A stretch of 64,000 nt of DNA from Spirosoma rigui (GCF_002067135.1 NZ_CP020105.1:5654001-5718000), one strand, 5' to 3'. Counted from the stretch's first letter, positions 1 to 8,860 are shown. A program made the numbers and translations. Notes: generated by a model from the sequence alone, not told the origin.

Positions 1-989
1 CCGACTATGCCGTGAAGTGGCTGAATTCGCTCAATAAAGACAAGCCATTCTGCCTGTACCTGTCGCATAAAGCCGTCCATGCTGAGTTCCAGCCCGCCAA
101 ACGACACCGGGGTATGTACCGGAACATGCCCATCAATTATCCCCAGACGATGTACCTGACAGCCTCCGATACCAGCAAGGTCTGGGGGCCTAAACCGGCG
201 CTCAGCCCGGAAGTCAAAGCGCCGGCAGTGAACATGGCCGATATGCCCAACTGGGTCAAGCAGCAGCGCTACAGCTGGCATGGCGTGGATTACCTCTACC
301 ACGGAGCCATTGGCTTCAACGAATTTTACCGGCAATACTGCGCGACGCTGATGGGCGTCGACGAGAGCGTAGGCCGAATACTGGCATGGCTCGACGAGAA
401 TAACCTGTCTGAAACGACGATGGTCGTTTACATGGGCGATAACGGGTTCAGCTTCGGTGAGCGGGGTTTGATCGACAAACGGCATATGTACGAAGAGTCC
501 ATGCGGGTGCCGCTGCTCATCCGTTGCCCGGCCGTGATCAAACCCGGTACCAAACTGGAGCAGGTTATCCAGAACGTCGACATTGCCCCTACGTTTCTGG
601 CCTATGCAGGTCTGCCAAAACCCGCTCAGATGCAGGGAAACTCGTTCTTGCCGTTTCTGAAGGGTGCAACCATCCCCTGGCGCGACCGGGCGTTCTACGA
701 ATACTACTGGGAAGCCGATTTTCCGCAAACACCCACCATGTTCGGCGTCCGAACGGGCCGCTACAAGTACATTTTCAACCACGGCGTCTGGGATGCCAAC
801 GAACTCTACGACCTGCAAACCGACCCGCAGGAGGTGAACAACCTGATCCGGAGCGCCGATCATCAGGCCATTGCCCAGGACCTGCGTACGCAGGTATTCG
901 ACTGGCTCGAATCGACGAACGGCTTGCAGATTCCGCTCCACCCGATTCGACAAAAACGGTTCGATCACCGTTATAAGGGTACGTATTGA
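1..989 (+). CDS. Sulfatase (arylsulfatase family S1), C-terminal part, 5' end outside window
   Basis: The reading frame is open from the first bases, so the gene starts upstream; about 330 C-terminal residues are visible. Family S1 sulfatases hydrolyse sulfate esters on glycans or small molecules, usually in the periplasm. The visible part has the metal-site region MGDNGFSFGERG followed by the typical YEESMRVPLLIR stretch, and the late family pattern (DIAPTFLAYAGLP, then RDRAFYEYYW). The formylglycine site (C/S-x-P-x-R) lies in the missing N-terminal part and cannot be checked. The next gene, 6 bp downstream on the same strand, is a formylglycine-generating enzyme, the maturase of this family, so the two probably form one unit. 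Substrate unknown. Confidence 0.93.
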   Translation, partial: DYAVKWLNSLNKDKPFCLYLSHKAVHAEFQPAKRHRGMYRNMPINYPQTMYLTASDTSKVWGPKPALSPEVKAPAVNMADMPNWVKQQRYSWHGVDYLYHGAIGFNEFYRQYCATLMGVDESVGRILAWLDENNLSETTMVVYMGDNGFSFGERGLIDKRHMYEESMRVPLLIRCPAVIKPGTKLEQVIQNVDIAPTFLAYAGLPKPAQMQGNSFLPFLKGATIPWRDRAFYEYYWEADFPQTPTMFGVRTGRYKYIFNHGVWDANELYDLQTDPQEVNNLIRSADHQAIAQDLRTQVFDWLESTNGLQIPLHPIRQKRFDHRYKGTY

Positions 990-995
990 TTCAGC

Positions 996-2033
996 ATGAT
1001 AGGTGGTAAGCACATTCAAAGAGCCCTGATTGGCAGCTTCCTGATGGCTATTGTCTGGGGGTGTCAGTCGGCCACAACCGACAACACAGGCAACCCGGCC
1101 GGTACCCGCCAGCCCCCCACCCGACCGGCCCGTACCGGCCGCACCACCGATATGGTCTGGATTCCGGGTGGCACCTTTCAGATGGGTGCCGACGAGTTTC
1201 CCGATGCCCGTCCGGTACATGCCGTTACGGTGCCGGGTTTCTGGATGGATACCCACGAAGTGACCAATGCCGAGTTCAGCCGATTCGTTGCCGAAACGGG
1301 CTACGTCACCGTAGCGGAGCAGCCGCTCAACCCCGCCGACTACCCCGACGTACCGGCTGAAAAACTTGTGCCCGGCTCGGCGGTGTTTACGCCCCCCACC
1401 CAGTCGGTATCGCTGGCCAATCCGCTCCAATGGTGGCAATACGTCGGCGGAGCCAACTGGCGGCACCCCAAAGGGCCGAACAGCACAATCGAAGGCCATG
1501 AACAGGAGCCGGTTGTCCATGTCTCGTATGCCGATGCGGTGGCCTACGCCACCTGGTCTGGCAAACGCCTGCCCACCGAAGCCGAGTGGGAATATGCGGC
1601 CCAGGGCGGCAAAGGACCCCGTACCTATTATTGGGGGACGGAGCAGAAACCCGGCGGCAAATGGGTGGCCAATATCTTCCAGGGTGACTTCCCCAACCGC
1701 AACACCCACGAAGACGGATTTGCCGAAGCAGCTCCCGTGAAAACATTCCCGGCTAACCCCTACGGGCTGTATGACATGGACGGCAACGTGTGGGAATGGT
1801 GTCAGGACTTCTACCGTCCCGACTACTACCCGAGCGCTCCGTCGACCAACCCGCAAGGTCCAACAGACAGCTACGACCCCGACGAGCCGGGCGCGGTGAA
1901 ACGGGTCCAGCGCGGGGGCTCATTTCTGTGTAGCGACCAGTACTGCACTCGCTACAAAGCCGGCAGCCGGGGCAAAGGCGAAGAAAGCAGCGGTAGTAAT
2001 AACCTCGGTTTCCGCTGTGTGCGGGATAAATGA
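996..2033 (+). CDS. Formylglycine-generating enzyme (sulfatase-modifying factor), lipoprotein
   Basis: 345 residues. The N-terminus is a lipoprotein signal with lipobox VWGC (Cys23), followed by a Pro/Thr/Arg-rich linker and an FGE-sulfatase domain from about residue 50 to the end (WIPGGTFQMGADE, then GLYDMDGNVWEWCQDF). The C-terminal block has both cysteines of genuine oxygen-dependent FGEs (Cys312 and Cys317 in RGGSFLCSDQYCTRYK), which bind copper and form formylglycine. GldJ/GldK-like family members lack this pair, so catalysis is expected here. It follows the sulfatase gene by 6 bp. The lipoprotein signal places maturation outside the cytoplasm, which implies that the sulfatase is modified after export. 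Confidence 0.92.
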   Translation: MIGGKHIQRALIGSFLMAIVWGCQSATTDNTGNPAGTRQPPTRPARTGRTTDMVWIPGGTFQMGADEFPDARPVHAVTVPGFWMDTHEVTNAEFSRFVAETGYVTVAEQPLNPADYPDVPAEKLVPGSAVFTPPTQSVSLANPLQWWQYVGGANWRHPKGPNSTIEGHEQEPVVHVSYADAVAYATWSGKRLPTEAEWEYAAQGGKGPRTYYWGTEQKPGGKWVANIFQGDFPNRNTHEDGFAEAAPVKTFPANPYGLYDMDGNVWEWCQDFYRPDYYPSAPSTNPQGPTDSYDPDEPGAVKRVQRGGSFLCSDQYCTRYKAGSRGKGEESSGSNNLGFRCVRDK

Positions 2034-2624
2034 ACGTTGAGGCAGGACTTTCCTATTAACATAGGCACCTAGTCAGTAGCCTCATTACTGTGGTTGCTTA
2101 GGCTACACAATCAAGACTGCTCCTACTTATCCATTTTTCGCAGGAAAGTCCTGGTTCATCAAACGATCCCTTGAAGCAATCCTGGTCTTTGCCGGAAGGT
2201 GTGGCTGGTTGATTAGCTACTTCGAGCCCTGGCGTAGAGTCAACTATCATTTGTAAGTCTCTTCACACTATGGATACCCGCAATCTCCTGTATTGCATCA
2301 AATCCTGCCGATAGCGTTGACAGATTTGACAGGTAGCAGGGTAGGTTGATCATACAGACAACGCTACCCCTAACGTGATTACCATGAGCCGTCCTTTGTC
2401 CGTGACAAGAAGCGACTTTACCCTCATACACACAGATTGCCCTATCTTATAACTAGAGTTCACTGCACGAAAGAAACCGTTTTTGTACATGCAGGCCTGA
2501 CCATTTACGAAAGTATCCATCGGACGGGTCCGACTATCTTTTTCACTACTTCACCAATACGGCCGGTGCTGGTACGTTTTCATACGGGTACCAACCAGTC
2601 AGGTTGTTAACCGGCGCGTATTCT
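2034..2624. other. Non-coding gap between FGE and regulator genes
   Basis: About 590 bases with no convincing gene. It holds a small element with terminal inverted repeats (2043-2153, listed separately). A 63-codon frame at 2240-2431 on the minus strand has no recognisable features. No clear promoter of the Bacteroidota TAnnTTTG type was found; TATCTTTT near 2534 is the nearest match. Confidence 0.5.
2043..2153. repeat. 111-bp MITE-like element with perfect 12-bp terminal inverted repeats
   Basis: CAGGACTTTCCT at 2043-2054 is the exact reverse complement of AGGAAAGTCCTG at 2142-2153. Inside, GTAGCCT (2076-2082) pairs with AGGCTAC (2100-2106), so the transcript could fold into a long hairpin. 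The element is too short to encode a protein. No target-site duplication is obvious at its edges. It could be a miniature transposable element, an insertion-sequence remnant, or a structured 3' end for the FGE transcript, which stops at 2033. Confidence 0.45.
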
Positions 2625-3791
2625 ATGCCCAAGGTTATATTGTTATCGGACTTCTCGGAAGATTACGGCAAAAGCTTACTACGGGGCATTACCGCCTACG
2701 CCAAAGACCACGGTTCGTGGGTGTTCTGCCGGATGCCCGTTTTTCTCCGCGAAACGATGGGGGCGCCCGGTATTCTGCAATGGGCGAGAGACTGGGGTGC
2801 CGATGGCATGATCGCGCAGCTGTATCACGAAGCCGATGCTGCCCTGATTACCCAAAGCGGCATTCCCCTCATTGCGCAAGATTTTAAGGAACGGTTTACC
2901 AACGTACCCAACATTACCGGCGACTATTACCAGACGGGCTGCATTGGCGCAACCTATTTTCTGCAAAAGGGCTACACCCACTTCGCGTTCTACGGCGTCA
3001 ACACCATTGTCTGGTCGAGGGAGCGCGCGCAGGGATACGAAGAAACCCTCCGGCAAAACGGCCATACGGTCCACTATTTCGAACATGAGGAAGCGCAGTC
3101 GGGCGAGTTATGGTACTACAAACCGTCGTCGCTGAGTCAGTGGCTGAAATCGCTGCCCAAGCCTATCGCGCTGATGGCCTGCGACGATGATCAGGGCCAG
3201 CATATCACCGAAGCCTGTAAACTGGCGGGTATCCGGATTCCCGAAGAGGTGGCGGTGCTGGGCGTGGATAATGACGATATTATCTGCAACATCTCCGACC
3301 CGCCCCTGTCGAGCATCAGTCTGGCAGCCGTTCAGGGTGGTTACCAGGCCGCGGCCCTGCTCGACCAGCTCATGACTACGCACTCGCTCACGGGTCCCAG
3401 CATTGTGGTCAAGCCCATTCAGGTGATCGACCGGGCCTCGACCGATATGTTCGCGACCAGTGACCCTTACATCCGGCAGGCACTTCGGTACATCCACCAG
3501 CACAGCGATCAGCCCATTGGGGTGGCCGATGTACTGGCGCAGGTGGCCCTGTCGCGCCGGTCGTTCGAGATCCGGTTCCAGGCAATAACCGGCCAGCCCG
3601 TGTACCAGTATATCCTGCGCCTGCGTATGGAAAAGTTTGCCCGTCAACTCCTGGAAACGGATAAGTCCATCTACGAACTTGCCATCGAGTGCGGCTTCCC
3701 AGATGCCAAGAATCTGGCGCGGCAGTTTCGCGATCTCAAGGGCTGCGCGCCCAACGAATACCGCAGAAGAAACGCCCCGCTCAGCGGATGA
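2625..3791 (+). CDS. XylR-type transcriptional regulator (substrate-binding plus AraC HTH)
   Basis: 388 residues from the ATG at 2625; a TTG 21 bases upstream is possible, but homology-like sequence starts at MPKVILLSDFSEDYGKSLLR. Residues 1 to about 270 resemble a LacI/periplasmic-binding sugar sensor (ALMACDDDQGQHITEACKL, then VAVLGVDNDDIICN). Residues 285-385 are an AraC-type double helix-turn-helix (VALSRRSFEIRFQAITG, then AIECGFPDAKNLARQFRDLKG). This XylR-like architecture activates sugar-catabolism genes on binding a sugar. The target is unknown; the upstream sulfatase genes or the downstream dehydrogenase genes are candidates by position. Confidence 0.9.
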   Translation: MPKVILLSDFSEDYGKSLLRGITAYAKDHGSWVFCRMPVFLRETMGAPGILQWARDWGADGMIAQLYHEADAALITQSGIPLIAQDFKERFTNVPNITGDYYQTGCIGATYFLQKGYTHFAFYGVNTIVWSRERAQGYEETLRQNGHTVHYFEHEEAQSGELWYYKPSSLSQWLKSLPKPIALMACDDDQGQHITEACKLAGIRIPEEVAVLGVDNDDIICNISDPPLSSISLAAVQGGYQAAALLDQLMTTHSLTGPSIVVKPIQVIDRASTDMFATSDPYIRQALRYIHQHSDQPIGVADVLAQVALSRRSFEIRFQAITGQPVYQYILRLRMEKFARQLLETDKSIYELAIECGFPDAKNLARQFRDLKGCAPNEYRRRNAPLSG

Positions 3792-3835
3792 CTATAAACT
3801 ACCCTCTTTGCGCAAATTGAGGATAATATTACGTA

Positions 3836-3873
3836 TTTTACGCAATAGTCGTTTAAACAAATGCTTACCTTTG
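3836..3873 (+). promoter_or_regulatory. Candidate Bacteroidota promoter upstream of the dehydrogenase genes
   Basis: TACCTTTG at 3866-3873 matches the -7 consensus TAnnTTTG of the primary sigma factor in Bacteroidota. TTTTA at 3836-3840 is a weak -33 element at about the right distance. The leader to the ATG at 4061 would be roughly 180 bases. The call rests on one good hexamer-class match. Confidence 0.35.
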
Positions 3874-4060
3874 GGTTGCGATCGATTATACTATTCTCAG
3901 TATTAATTATCGTTAATCCAGTTGGTGAGCTGCATTCACGGGTATAGTGCCGGACGCTGTGCCCACGTGAACCACCTTATACTGACTCTCTCTAAACCCT
4001 ATCCTGACAGGAACCCGGCTACGGTGCCAGCGAGCACTGCCTGCCTTTACCTCATACGCT

Positions 4061-4600
4061 ATGCAAAGACGTTCTGTGCTCAAAAACCTGGCCGTAACCG
4101 TTGGTGGCCTGGTCAGTCTCCCGGCCTGGGCTTCAGGCTGGACACCCGATTCATTGGGGCGCGTAGCCACGGTGTCGCTCGACGAAGAGGGCCTGCTGGC
4201 CGAAATTGTGGAGACGTTCATCCCGGAAACGACCACCCCCGGTGCCAAATCCCTCAAGGTTCATCAGTTTGCGCTTCGCATGATCCGCGACTGCTACGGC
4301 GAACCCGCCCAGAAAACCCTGCAGCAGGGACTCGCCCTCACCGATGCTACCGCCCAGCAAGCGTATACCAAGCCGTTTGCCAGCTGCGATACGCCCCAGC
4401 GACTGGATGTGCTCACCAAACTGAACGCATCGACCGATCCGGCGGGTAAAGCCTTTGTCGACATGATGAAGCGGCTCACCATCCAGGGGTACGTAAACTC
4501 CGAATACTACCTGGTCAATGTGGAGAAATTCAACATGGCTCCCGGTTTTTACCATGGCTGCGTACCCGTGTCCAAGCTGGCCGTAAATGCCGGCAAATAG
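4061..4600 (+). CDS. Gluconate 2-dehydrogenase subunit 3 family protein (Tat-exported small subunit)
   Basis: 179 residues. The N-terminus has a twin-arginine motif (QRRSVLKNLAVTVGG) followed by a hydrophobic run and an AWA-like cleavage region, so export in folded form by the Tat system is expected. The rest matches the gluconate_2-dh3 family, the small chaperone-like subunit of periplasmic flavin dehydrogenases of the gluconate/fructose dehydrogenase type. The next gene, 42 bp downstream, is the GMC flavoprotein and has no signal peptide of its own, so it probably leaves the cell bound to this subunit. The cytochrome c subunit found in the Proteobacterial enzymes is not present nearby. Confidence 0.88.
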   Translation: MQRRSVLKNLAVTVGGLVSLPAWASGWTPDSLGRVATVSLDEEGLLAEIVETFIPETTTPGAKSLKVHQFALRMIRDCYGEPAQKTLQQGLALTDATAQQAYTKPFASCDTPQRLDVLTKLNASTDPAGKAFVDMMKRLTIQGYVNSEYYLVNVEKFNMAPGFYHGCVPVSKLAVNAGK

Positions 4601-4642
4601 TGGCGACAGCCGTTTTCTGTTTACCCTTATTCACGTTATAGC

Positions 4643-6361
4643 ATGTCTTATCTGGCAATAGATTCTGTTAAAGACCGCACCTTCGACGCCATCGTCGTAG
4701 GCTCGGGTATCAGTGGTGGCTGGGCCGCCAAAGAACTGACCGGCAAAGGGCTCCGCACCCTCGTTCTGGAGCGCGGCCGCGATGTCCGGCACATTACCGA
4801 CTACCCCACGACCATGATGCAGCCCTGGGAGTTTGCCCATCTGGGCCAGCTCTCCAAAGAGTATTTAGATGCCAATCCCGTTGCCAGCCGGTGCTACGCC
4901 AACCGGGAAGATGCCTCGCACTTCTTCGTTAAGGATGCCGAGCATCCCTACGTGCAGGAGAAACCCTTCGACTGGATTCGGGGCTACCAGGTGGGCGGCA
5001 AATCGCTCATGTGGGCACGTGGCACCCAGCGGTGGTCGGAGTATGATTTCGACGGACCCGCCCGCGATGGGTTCGCCGTTGACTGGCCTATCCGGTATGC
5101 CGACCTGGCTCCGTGGTACAGCTACGTAGAGAAGTTCGCTGGTATATCGGGTAACAAAGACGGTTTGGCCGCCCTGCCCGATGGTGAGTTTCTGCCCCCG
5201 CACGAGCAATCCTGCGTGGAGAAACACTTCACCGACGTAATGGCAAAGCAGTATAACGGTGCCCGGCCCGTAATTATCGGCCGTTGCGCCCACCTGACCA
5301 AGCCTCAGCCCATTCACTACCAGCAGGGGCGCGGCCAGTGCCAGAATCGCTCGTTGTGCCAGCGCGGCTGTCCGTACGGCGGATACTTCAGCAGCAACTC
5401 ATCGACCCTTCCCTGGGCCGCCAAGACGGGCAAACTGACACTCCGCCCCGACTCTGTCGTGCACTCGATTATCTTCGACGAGAAAAAGAACAAGGCCACG
5501 GGCGTGCGGGTCGTTGACGCCCACTCCAAAGAGATGACCGAATATTACGCCAAAATCATCTTCGTCAATGCGGCCTGCCTCAATACCAACCTGGTCCTGC
5601 TGAACTCGAAATCGCACCGATTCCCGAACGGACTAGGCAACGACAACGGCCTGCTGGGCAAATACGTTGCCTTCCATAATTTCCGCACCACCATTTCGGC
5701 GGAGCACGAAGGTTTCCAGGATACGGCCACCGAGGGCATCCGGCCCAATGGCAGCTACATCCCCCGCTTCCGGAACGTGTTCAAGCAGGAAACCGATTTC
5801 CTGCGCGGCTACGCGGCCGGCTTCGGCTCCAGCCGGTCGACCAGCGCCGATACGTCGGGCATGGGTGAAGACCTGAAAACGAGCCTCATGCAACGCAAAT
5901 ACGGCAACTGGCGCGTGAGTTCGCACATGATGGGCGAGACGATTCCCAAAGAAAGCAACTACGTAGCGCTGGACTCCGGCCTGACCGATGCCTGGGGAAT
6001 TCCGCAGCTGAAGATATCGGTGGCCTACGACGACAATGACGAGAAGATGATCGTCGACTTCCACGAGCAGATGACCGAAATGCTCACGGTTGCCGGGTTC
6101 AAGAACATCCAGACGCACGACAAACCCGACAAAGCACCGGGTCTGGACATTCACGAGATGGGTGGTGTCAGGATGGGCAAAGACCCCAAAACGTCGCTGC
6201 TCAACAAGTGGAACCAGCTCCACGCCTGTAAGAACGTGTTTGTGACCGACGGGGCCTGCATGACCTCGACCTCGACCCAGAACCCCTCGCTGACGTTCAT
6301 GGCCATTACCGCCCGGGCGGCCGATCATGCGGTAAAAGAAATGCGGAAAGGACTTCTGTAA
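4643..6361 (+). CDS. GMC-family FAD-dependent oxidoreductase (gluconate dehydrogenase-like large subunit)
   Basis: 572 residues. The N-terminal FAD-binding Rossmann motif is VVGSGISGGWAAKEL, ending in the ribose-binding glutamate of LVLERG. The C-terminal GMC domain carries the expected catalytic His (HEMGGVRMG) and, about 50 residues later, Asn (STQNPSLTFMAI). The mid-region has clustered cysteines (CQNRSLCQRGCPYGG) like those in membrane-associated sugar dehydrogenases. The family oxidises sugar or sugar-acid hydroxyls; the exact substrate cannot be read from the sequence. It is paired with the Tat-exported subunit upstream. The gene ends just before a strong hairpin at 6370-6406, which separates it from the gamma-glutamyltransferase gene. 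Confidence 0.92.
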   Translation: MSYLAIDSVKDRTFDAIVVGSGISGGWAAKELTGKGLRTLVLERGRDVRHITDYPTTMMQPWEFAHLGQLSKEYLDANPVASRCYANREDASHFFVKDAEHPYVQEKPFDWIRGYQVGGKSLMWARGTQRWSEYDFDGPARDGFAVDWPIRYADLAPWYSYVEKFAGISGNKDGLAALPDGEFLPPHEQSCVEKHFTDVMAKQYNGARPVIIGRCAHLTKPQPIHYQQGRGQCQNRSLCQRGCPYGGYFSSNSSTLPWAAKTGKLTLRPDSVVHSIIFDEKKNKATGVRVVDAHSKEMTEYYAKIIFVNAACLNTNLVLLNSKSHRFPNGLGNDNGLLGKYVAFHNFRTTISAEHEGFQDTATEGIRPNGSYIPRFRNVFKQETDFLRGYAAGFGSSRSTSADTSGMGEDLKTSLMQRKYGNWRVSSHMMGETIPKESNYVALDSGLTDAWGIPQLKISVAYDDNDEKMIVDFHEQMTEMLTVAGFKNIQTHDKPDKAPGLDIHEMGGVRMGKDPKTSLLNKWNQLHACKNVFVTDGACMTSTSTQNPSLTFMAITARAADHAVKEMRKGLL

Positions 6362-6369
6362 ATCGGTAC

Positions 6370-6406
6370 CTGCCTCGCCGGACGAATGATACGTCTGGCG
6401 AGGCAG
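6370..6406 (+). terminator. Hairpin after the GMC oxidoreductase gene
   Basis: CTGCCTCGCCGGACG (6370-6384) pairs with CGTCTGGCGAGGCAG (6392-6406): 15 pairs with one G-U and a 7-base loop, starting 9 bases after the stop codon. There is no T-run after it, so it could also be an mRNA-stabilising stem. Confidence 0.6.
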
Positions 6407-6435
6407 ATACGGTTACCCTACCCCGCTGCTCCCCC

Positions 6436-8181
6436 ATGAGATCCTGTCATCGAGCTTACTTGATCCTCTTACTGGCTACCGTCGTCACGCAGCTCTCCGG
6501 CCAGTCCACGACGGGCAAGGGCGACCGTATCTACGGCCCCAACTTCGCTACCCGCAGCCCTATTCTGGCCAGACACGGCATGGCGGCTACCAGCCACCCC
6601 CTGGCTACCCAGATTGCCCTCGACATTCTCAAACAAGGTGGAACAGCCATTGACGCGGCCATTGCGGCTAACGCGGCCCTGGGTGTTATCGAACCCAATA
6701 ACGGCGGCATTGGCGGAGATTTGTTTGCGTTAGTCTGGTCGGCCCGCGACCATAAACTGTACGGATTGAACGCCAGCGGCCGGTCGCCGAAGGGGTTGAC
6801 CTACGACGGCCTGAAGACACGACTGGGCAGCCGCGCTCAGTTGCCGCTCTATGGCCCACTGTCGGTTTCGGTACCCGGCGCGGTCGACGGCTGGTTTCAG
6901 CTCCACCAGCGGTTTGGCAAGCTCGCCATGCGTACGCTGCTCGCACCAAGCATCCGCTACGCCCGCGACGGGGTTCCGGTGCCCCAGGTCATTGCCTATT
7001 CGTGGCAGGTAGCGGCTAAGCGGCTGGCGGCCAGTGAGAACGTCATTGGTGAGTTCGCCAATTTCCGGCGTACCTTCCTGATCGATGGTAAAGCACCCGT
7101 TGAAGGGCAGCTGTTCCGTAACCCTGACCTGGCCACTACCTACGAAAAACTGGCGGCAGGCGGGCGGGATGCGTTTTACAAAGGGTCCCTCGCCGACGCC
7201 ATGGATCGCTACGCCCGGCGGGCGGGGCTGTACCTGCGTAAGGCCGACCTGGCGGCTCACCAGAGCACCTGGGTCGAACCCACTACGGTCAATTACCGGG
7301 GGTACGACGTGTATGAACTGCCCCCAAACGGACAGGGCATATCGGTACTGCAGATGCTGAACATCCTGGAAGGCTACGACCTGAAGAAGCTGGGCCACAA
7401 CAGTGCCGACTACCTGCACCTGCTCGTAGAAGCGAAGAAGCTGGCCTTTGAAGACCGGGCACGCTACTACGCCGACCCCGACTTCTCAACGATCCCGCTC
7501 AGCTGGCTACTCAACAAAACTTACGCGGCCAGCCGCCGGAAACTCATCAACCCACAGCGAGCGTCGGAACGGCTGGATGCCGGTGACCCGGCCCTGCGCG
7601 CGGGCGATACGGTCTACCTCACCGTGGCCGACGACGCGGGGAATATGGTATCGCTCATTCAGAGCAATATGCTGGAGTTTGGCAGCGGTATGGTTCCCGA
7701 CGGGCTGGGGTTCGTTTTTCACAACCGGGGCACCAGCTTTACCCTGCAACCCGGCCATGCCAACGTGTACGCGCCCGGCAAGCGCCCGTTCAACACCATC
7801 ATTCCCGGCTTCGTGACTAAAGACGGGCAACCCTTTCTCAGCTTCGGCGTGATGGGCGGAGCCATGCAACCCCAGGGTCATCTGCAGGTGCTGTGCAACA
7901 TCATCGACTTTGGCATGAACGTGCAGGAAGCGGGCGACGCGGCCCGGTTCAGCCACTCCGGCAGCAGCGAACCCGTGGGGACGCTCATGACCGACGGGGG
8001 TCGGCTGGCGCTCGAAAGCGGTATTACACCCGCCGTCAGGACCGCGCTGGAACAACGGGGGCATCACCTCGCCGAGACCGACTTCTTCGGCGGGTACCAG
8101 GCTATTCGCTGGGACGCTGTCAACCGGGTGTACTGGGGCGCTACCGAAATGCGGAAAGACGGTCAGGCCGCTGGTTACTGA
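6436..8181 (+). CDS. ggt: Gamma-glutamyltransferase (glutathione hydrolase), exported
   Basis: 581 residues with a cleavable signal peptide (about residues 1-22, ending SGQS). The enzyme cleaves gamma-glutamyl bonds, for example in glutathione, in the periplasm. It is made as a proenzyme that cuts itself in front of a threonine, which then becomes the nucleophile. Here that residue is probably Thr392 in GDTVYLTVADDAGN, aligned with the TTHYSVVD site of the E. coli enzyme. The large-subunit motif GGIGGDLF and the small-subunit motif SFGVMGGAMQPQGHLQ are present. Its coding end overlaps a hairpin shared with the convergent gene downstream. It stands alone between two terminators. Confidence 0.92.
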   Translation: MRSCHRAYLILLLATVVTQLSGQSTTGKGDRIYGPNFATRSPILARHGMAATSHPLATQIALDILKQGGTAIDAAIAANAALGVIEPNNGGIGGDLFALVWSARDHKLYGLNASGRSPKGLTYDGLKTRLGSRAQLPLYGPLSVSVPGAVDGWFQLHQRFGKLAMRTLLAPSIRYARDGVPVPQVIAYSWQVAAKRLAASENVIGEFANFRRTFLIDGKAPVEGQLFRNPDLATTYEKLAAGGRDAFYKGSLADAMDRYARRAGLYLRKADLAAHQSTWVEPTTVNYRGYDVYELPPNGQGISVLQMLNILEGYDLKKLGHNSADYLHLLVEAKKLAFEDRARYYADPDFSTIPLSWLLNKTYAASRRKLINPQRASERLDAGDPALRAGDTVYLTVADDAGNMVSLIQSNMLEFGSGMVPDGLGFVFHNRGTSFTLQPGHANVYAPGKRPFNTIIPGFVTKDGQPFLSFGVMGGAMQPQGHLQVLCNIIDFGMNVQEAGDAARFSHSGSSEPVGTLMTDGGRLALESGITPAVRTALEQRGHHLAETDFFGGYQAIRWDAVNRVYWGATEMRKDGQAAGY

Positions 8182-8192
8182 GCAGCCTGACC
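8161..8192. terminator. Hairpin between convergent genes
   Basis: GGTCAGGCCGCT (8161-8172) pairs with AGCAGCCTGACC (8181-8192) with one mismatch and an 8-base loop. It sits across the stop codon of the gamma-glutamyltransferase gene and just past the stop of the minus-strand gene ending at 8201, so it may serve both. Confidence 0.5.
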
Positions 8193-8200
8193 GTGTGGCG

Positions 8201-8860
8201 TCAATTTACTTTCAGGCGAAACTTGCCGTTCGTCAACTTGATCGTATCGGTGTTGTCCTGCTTTTTGTAGCCGCGTCCTTCGGGATCAATATCCGAGTCG
8301 TAGCCCGTTGTTTTGGTGATGACTTTGTCCTGCATCTTACCCACCAGACGGCCCATACCGCCGAACACCGTTGCCGTTCCTTTCTCCTTCCAGTACGTAC
8401 CGGCCAGGGTGCAGTCAAAATTTGCTTCCAGGAAGCCATCGGCGCCCATTTTCACGGTAATGGTTCCGTTGTTATTCTGCGATTTTCCCACGTGGTACTC
8501 CATGCGGGGTTCTTTTGTTTCGACCACATACTTAACGAAGGCAATACCCTTGTAGGTGCTTGCCCGTTCGGCAGCCTTCCGGCTCTCAGCAGGATCAGAG
8601 TTGCCTTCGTCGACGATCAGGTACGTGCCCGGCTCCACACTGTCTTTACGGTCGTAGCTGCCGAGCCAGATCCGGATCGACTGGTCGGGTTTGACCGAGT
8701 TGGCCGTTATCCACCAGTAGGTACCGATCCGGATGCGCCGGGGCTGGGTCTTGTAGTCCGTGCCGTTGATTTGGACGCTGAAGGTATTCTCGTTCGAGAT
8801 CTGCCCGAAGCAGGTCGTTGCCACGGCCAGCAGCAACGCGACGATGTAGCGTGATTTCAT
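8201..8860 (-). CDS. Secreted protein of unknown function
   Basis: 219 residues with a clear signal peptide (MKSRYIVALLLAVATTCFGQ). The mature part is rich in beta-type sequence and asparagine/glycine, with short repeated-looking stretches such as NGTDYKTQPRRIRIG and NNNGTITVKMGADG. No catalytic motif or known domain was recognised. The layout (an N-terminal sheet region, then GTYLIVDEGN, then a central charged helix) recalls small Bacteroidota periplasmic proteins of unknown role. It is a single gene, convergent with the gamma-glutamyltransferase gene and downstream of an outer-membrane protein gene on the same strand, from which a hairpin separates it. No function is assigned. Confidence 0.75.
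   Translation of the reverse strand: MKSRYIVALLLAVATTCFGQISNENTFSVQINGTDYKTQPRRIRIGTYWWITANSVKPDQSIRIWLGSYDRKDSVEPGTYLIVDEGNSDPAESRKAAERASTYKGIAFVKYVVETKEPRMEYHVGKSQNNNGTITVKMGADGFLEANFDCTLAGTYWKEKGTATVFGGMGRLVGKMQDKVITKTTGYDSDIDPEGRGYKKQDNTDTIKLTNGKFRLKVN

Noticed and set aside
2240..2431. 63-codon minus-strand frame in the gap after the FGE gene
   Set aside because: No signal peptide, domain or conserved-looking pattern, and no neighbour that would explain it.
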